Source of the DNA: Sipunculus nudus
Lineage: Eukaryota > Annelida > Sipuncula > Golfingiida > Sipunculidae
Assembly (NCBI GenBank): GCA_026874595.1
Contig: CM049321.1
Location: 10,405,979 to 10,469,978 of the forward strand
Reading direction: 5' to 3'
Length of the DNA: 64,000 bases
Part shown: in pieces, positions 60,230 to 64,000 of the stretch
Layout of the letters: each line of letters starts with the position of its first letter
How positions within the stretch are numbered: the first letter of the stretch is position 1
Notes under the pieces: model-generated
Database searches by the model: none
What the model was told of the DNA's origin: nothing
The model's input: only the letters and a program-made list of their open reading frames with translations
Translations under genes and position numbers: made by a program

Positions 60230-60534
60230 CATTTTTGATCCAGTGATTTATATAATAGATGTAAAGGAAGATATAAAATACAAGGAATATCAATTAACTC
60301 TCGCTGGTACAGATTTTGCAGAGAAATATAATCTGATTTCCTGTGTCATATATTGAAGAATACTAAGTCCATTTTCTCCATTTCTTATGCTGGTAATTAT
60401 GGTAGCTGGCCTTGCCTATATATCTGGCCCAAAGTATTGTGATACCGGCCCTGCAAGTGTAAATGAAAATCGTGCACCATGCTAAAATTCACGTGCCAGT
60501 TCATACAGGACATGCAGGATCCAGTGATCCCGAG

Positions 60535-60552
60535 AGGGGGGGGGGGGGGGGG
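60535..60552. repeat. Poly-G tract
   Basis: A run of about 18 G after GAGA. It produces a proline-run artefact ORF on the minus strand. Confidence 0.9.
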
Positions 60553-60895
60553 CAGCAAACAACCTCGAAAATATTCAATTTTCTCAAAGCTACAAACACA
60601 GTAAAATATATTCATTAAGTTATACTATAAAAAATTACCTGTTGCAGTATTATTTGACTTGTAATACAACTTATTTTTTTTATATAATTTAGTTAGGTCA
60701 GTCCCCACGCACCCACCCCACCCTTCTTTCCCTGAATAAATCCTGGATCCGGCCTTACCAGGTTCTACTGGTAATTTTGAGCCCCTGATGTCACTTAACA
60801 CTTTACGCTCCCGTGCACATTTAATATAATCACATATAATCACCAGACTTATTATTAGCTAAGCAAGCTCATATAAATAGCACTTTAATTAATTC

Positions 60896-61184
60896 ATCCC
60901 CGTTCGTGTGTGTGACGGTGTGTACATGTTCACAACATAACTTGATCACACAATTATTAACGGAATCTCATAAGACTGTCAGGACTTTTCGACAATGGGC
61001 CAAGGAAGAATCGGTTAGATTTTGGTGTGGATCAAGCACATGACCCGGATTCAGGAACGCCATTAAGGAATATTCACAAATGTACGGTCACTTATAAATG
61101 CTCGAATGGACCTGGAAATATGGACCAAATAAGTGAATGTAAACACATGGCGCAGGCTTGCATTCCTTAGAATGCAGATTTATA
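60896..61184 (+). mobile_element. Repeat C, diverged copy
   Basis: It shares TTTTGGTGTGGATCAAGCAC, CGGATTCAGGAA, AATATTCACAAATGTACGGT and the end CCTTAGAATGCAGATT with the copies at 51205 and 38272. Confidence 0.65.
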
Positions 61185-61357
61185 GTTGGTACTGCTTTTA
61201 GTTGATAAACGGATCCCTGGCGGTGCAACGTACAGAGTGAAATTAGGAGATTTTAGTGTAAGCGTAAATTAGGAGATTTTAGATTTGTTCAAGTGGCAGT
61301 TGAATAGAACTATATATAGAAGGTGAGTTATGCAGAATATAAAACATATAATTATAA

Positions 61358-61456
61358 TAATAATAAATTAAAAATAATAATAATAATTATAATAAAATAA
61401 TTATAATTAAGAATAATAATAATGATAATAATAATAATTATTAATAATAATAATAG
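61358..61456. repeat. (AAT)n-rich microsatellite
   Basis: Repeated AATAAT and ATTATA units with occasional G. Confidence 0.85.
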
Positions 61457-61563
61457 GTCAATTAAAACAAGCATAGCCGCTTTGACTTACCGGCCATTAA
61501 TGTGATTAAGCATATATATTATCATTAATGACTCAAATCAACATACGAGGCAGTAATTAACAG

Positions 61564-61568
<5 letters not shown>

Positions 61569-61648
<80 letters not shown>
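61569..61648. repeat. (TA)n microsatellite
   Basis: A perfect TA run of about 40 units. Confidence 0.95.
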
Positions 61649-61649
<1 letters not shown>

Positions 61650-61965
61650 CCTAGTAAAGCACTGCTCAGGTACAGGTTTGCCCCCCCCCCCCACCACCAA
61701 TATTACCTGGCAGGGCCACGCCCCTTTTAATAGTTTTATTTTTTTTTTATTTTAAGTCCCTCACCTCTAACTGAAGCTGCATGCAGAGTAATCTTACTTT
61801 GATATAGGGCGGGCAAACCGTTTCGTTTATGAATTTAATAACAGTTCGGGTAGCTTGCTTTAAAGGAAAAACCTGTGTTTATAGGCCTATAAACATGTTT
61901 TCAAACGTTTTGACTGTTTTCTTTTCCTGATTTTGAGGGAGTGAAGTGCAGCTTTAGGGCTAACC

Positions 61966-62200
61966 GGATCCAGGATTTTTTGCAGGGAAGGGTCAACGGC
62001 TGTCATGCAGGTCGTTGGTAGAGAGCGGGGAGGGGGTGGGGGGGGGGGGGGGGTGCACGGGGAGGTAGACCTCATAGAATGCATAAGATTTGTCTGTAAA
62101 AAGGGTCGTTTGTTGAAAGCAGGGAGGGGATTTAAAAAAAAAGGTCCTTAGTTGAGAGCAGCCCCCGACCCCACCCCCCACCCCCAATCTGCGCCTGCTA
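61966..62200. mobile_element. Probable hAT-like MITE relic with GGATCCAGGATTT end
   Basis: The left part CCGGATCCAGGATTTTTTGC and right part AATCTGCGCCTGC resemble the common CAGGGGCGGATCCAGG-type inverted ends. The interior contains poly-G (62037-62052) and a C-rich stretch (62162-62187). Ends diverged, no target duplication seen. Confidence 0.45.
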
Positions 62201-62292
62201 ACGTTATTAAAATAAGAAAATATACTGATACGTTTGCGATGCATTAGTACACCAGTACAATCATAAATGCTATATTTTGCCTACATATGTAA

Positions 62293-62363
62293 GCATCGGT
62301 GGTTCAGTGGTAGAATGCTCGCCTGCCACGCGGGCGGCCCGGGTTCGATTCCCGGCCGATGCA
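62293..62363 (+). tRNA. tRNA-Gly (anticodon GCC)
   Basis: A 71-nt intact cloverleaf: acceptor stem GCATCGG pairs perfectly with CCGATGC, the discriminator is A, the anticodon stem is CTCGC/GCGGG and the loop CTGCCAC has anticodon GCC at 62325-62327. The T arm is CCGGG-TTCGATT-CCCGG. A run of T (62366-62374) gives a Pol III terminator. No intron. It stands alone among repeats and is otherwise canonical. Confidence 0.97.
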
Positions 62364-62365
62364 AC

Positions 62366-62374
62366 TTTTTTTTA
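62366..62374 (+). terminator. Pol III oligo-T terminator
   Basis: An uninterrupted T run three nucleotides past the tRNA-Gly end, the expected RNA polymerase III stop. Confidence 0.85.
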
Positions 62375-62791
62375 ATCATTTCTGTTTTCCTCTCTTCCCT
62401 TCTATTATTGGTCACCATTTATATTTTCACCCCTCCCATTTCTATATTTCGTGATAAACTTTCATTCTTGATTAATATGCTGCAAAAGTTTGATATATAG
62501 CAAGGCCACCGCGCTCCGTGTTATAACTGATATATAGTTAGTTATATACTAACAGTATATAATATACTGTTAGTGTACACGTACACCTGGGCCTATGGCT
62601 ATGACATAGCCTATATATCATCCTATGACTATGTAAGTATGTTTATGCATTTAGTACAAAAGGCAAAGCGGTCTGCTTGGGCAAACACGGGCATACATGT
62701 GTGGCGTTTATCAGTTTATAAAAAGACTATTACCAACATAAATAGTTGATCCACCGAATCTCTTCCCAATTTTCACATATCTTTTTTTTTT

Positions 62792-62810
62792 GGGGGGGGG
62801 GGGGGGGGGG
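62792..62810. repeat. Poly-T / poly-G tract
   Basis: Nine T directly followed by about 19 G. Confidence 0.9.
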
Positions 62811-63501
62811 CAATGAACATTATACATCCTTACTTGTGGAATATATGTTCATTGGCGCTCTTGCTTCAGTCCCTTCAAAGAAACCATTATTTATGGAGGA
62901 AAATCAATTCATAACTTATTAAAGGTGTCATATGAAATGGATTAAAGTGTGTAAATACTTGGTTCATAAACAATATATTTTATCGTCGCACACATTTATA
63001 TTATTTATCTTATTAGACTTGCTAGCTGGCAAAATTCCACATATAATCATTCTTGTCCTGATCAGTATATTAAAAAAGTAAGAGTAAAAACAAATGGCCG
63101 CTCTTATTTCGGACCCGGGAGTCTGTAAAACAATTTTTGGCTTGGCCTAGCCTCGTGAGACCCAGCTGCGCACAGGTACCTGTCGGCGTTGCGCGTTGAG
63201 CCATCTGGGCTGGGAGTAGGCCTATTCAGAGTTTAATTGGATTTTTTTTTACACAAAATGTAGCCTATTCATGTCTATGAGGGGGGGGGGTAGCTTTAAA
63301 ACGTTTTTCCTGCTATATTATTCAGGGAATTCTATCGCTAAAAAAATCAACAACTCTAGAATTCTAGTTAAAATATAGGATGGCTTTTTGGTCTCAAGCT
63401 ATCAAACGATCCTGGACAAGTTAAATGTTATTTAAGGCTTGTTTCAGCGGCTTATCAAGGAAAACCTGTTATATATACATATATATATATTTGTTTGTTT
63501 T

Positions 63502-63712
63502 CAGGGGCGAATAGAGGATTTTAGAAAACGGAGAACGCCAAGATGGTATGGTCGGGGGGGGGGGGGGGGGGTTATGGTGTAGAAGAACTTTTTTGTGCTG
63601 GGAATGTTAAGTTCCGGCGCTGCTTTTCATTATGAAGAAACCACTGTTTTATTTACCAGATTTAGCAAATTGAAGGGGGGGGGGGGGATTCCGTCGCATA
63701 AATCCGCCCCTG
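63502..63712. mobile_element. MITE with CAGGGGCG inverted ends (211 bp)
   Basis: It starts CAGGGGCGAATAGAGGATTT and ends AAATCCGCCCCTG, the terminus pattern of hAT-type MITEs found in many animals. It holds two poly-G tracts (63556-63571 and 63676-63687). No clear 8-bp target duplication. Confidence 0.6.
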
Positions 63713-64000
63713 ATTAAGGTCTTATTATCATCTAACTACCTTGCTGGAGGTTGGTTTATTTTAGTTTTAAAATGTATATTAAAATAACCTTTAGCCCGAT
63801 TAATATATACATATTTAGACTCCCCAGAATACCCTCTATAGCTGTTTGGTTAATGCTATATATACATATATTGTTAGTTTTTCATTTTTATTATAAAAAT
63901 ATGCAATATATCTGGCAACAAGTATCCCAAGGTGTTTTCTTTATTGTATATTTATAATCTTTCTTCTTCTCATTATTTTTTTTACAAATGAACAAATGAT
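63713..64000. other. End of window, nothing recognised
   Basis: AT-rich sequence. It is within or upstream of the minus-strand SPFH-like gene, whose earlier exons are not found here. Confidence 0.5.

Noticed and set aside
61760-61806. Possible minus-strand exon ending in GTGAGG donor
   Set aside because: A donor-like site with MQLQLE upstream exists, but the acceptor would leave only a few codons and nothing matches SPFH sequence.

Overview
The window is animal nuclear DNA. It is AT-rich, with small exons separated by large introns that carry GT/AG splice sites, many nested DNA transposons and SINEs, long (TA)n microsatellites, and one isolated intact tRNA gene. The repeat families and the dispersed tRNA-derived SINEs look like those of a lophotrochozoan, most likely a mollusc; that placement is inference. 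I found no bacterial genes, operon or CRISPR array.

Positions 1-35,230 hold one large plus-strand gene. Its 21 coding exons join in a single continuous frame and encode 1,973 residues from the first usable ATG (1147) to the stop at 34309. One 3.4-kb exon supplies 1,147 of these residues. The product is an extended coiled-coil protein with a short basic tail. A further in-phase exon at 890-956 suggests the protein begins outside the window, possibly with a kinesin-type head, but the family is not settled. The introns are full of repeats: nested terminal-inverted-repeat elements (1.88-6.17 kb and 18.36-21.37 kb), a 1.9-kb minisatellite starting exactly at an exon/intron junction (22.73-24.60 kb), a SINE (26.67 kb), and a repeat split by a 699-bp insertion with a 9-bp target duplication (32.0-33.2 kb).

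Positions 35.2-43.3 kb are intergenic and repeat-rich (MITEs, a reverse-oriented SINE, microsatellites). Positions 43,339-52,997 hold a complete seven-exon plus-strand gene for a 307-residue SPFH/band-7 (prohibitin/flotillin-superfamily) protein with an N-terminal membrane anchor. A second, apparently related gene runs convergently on the minus strand at 58,272-60,010. Only its last two exons are visible and its 5' part lies beyond the window. The two are probably a diverged local pair.

Positions 60-64 kb are repetitive and contain several poly-G tracts, hAT-like MITE fragments and a tRNA-Gly(GCC) gene at 62,293-62,363. I saw no defined multi-gene novel system. The most unusual structure is the minisatellite of splice-donor-like units that shares sequence with the end of its host exon. 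The next most unusual is a hairpin repeat at 58.87-59.06 kb that resembles Penelope-like element termini and has a hammerhead-like core.
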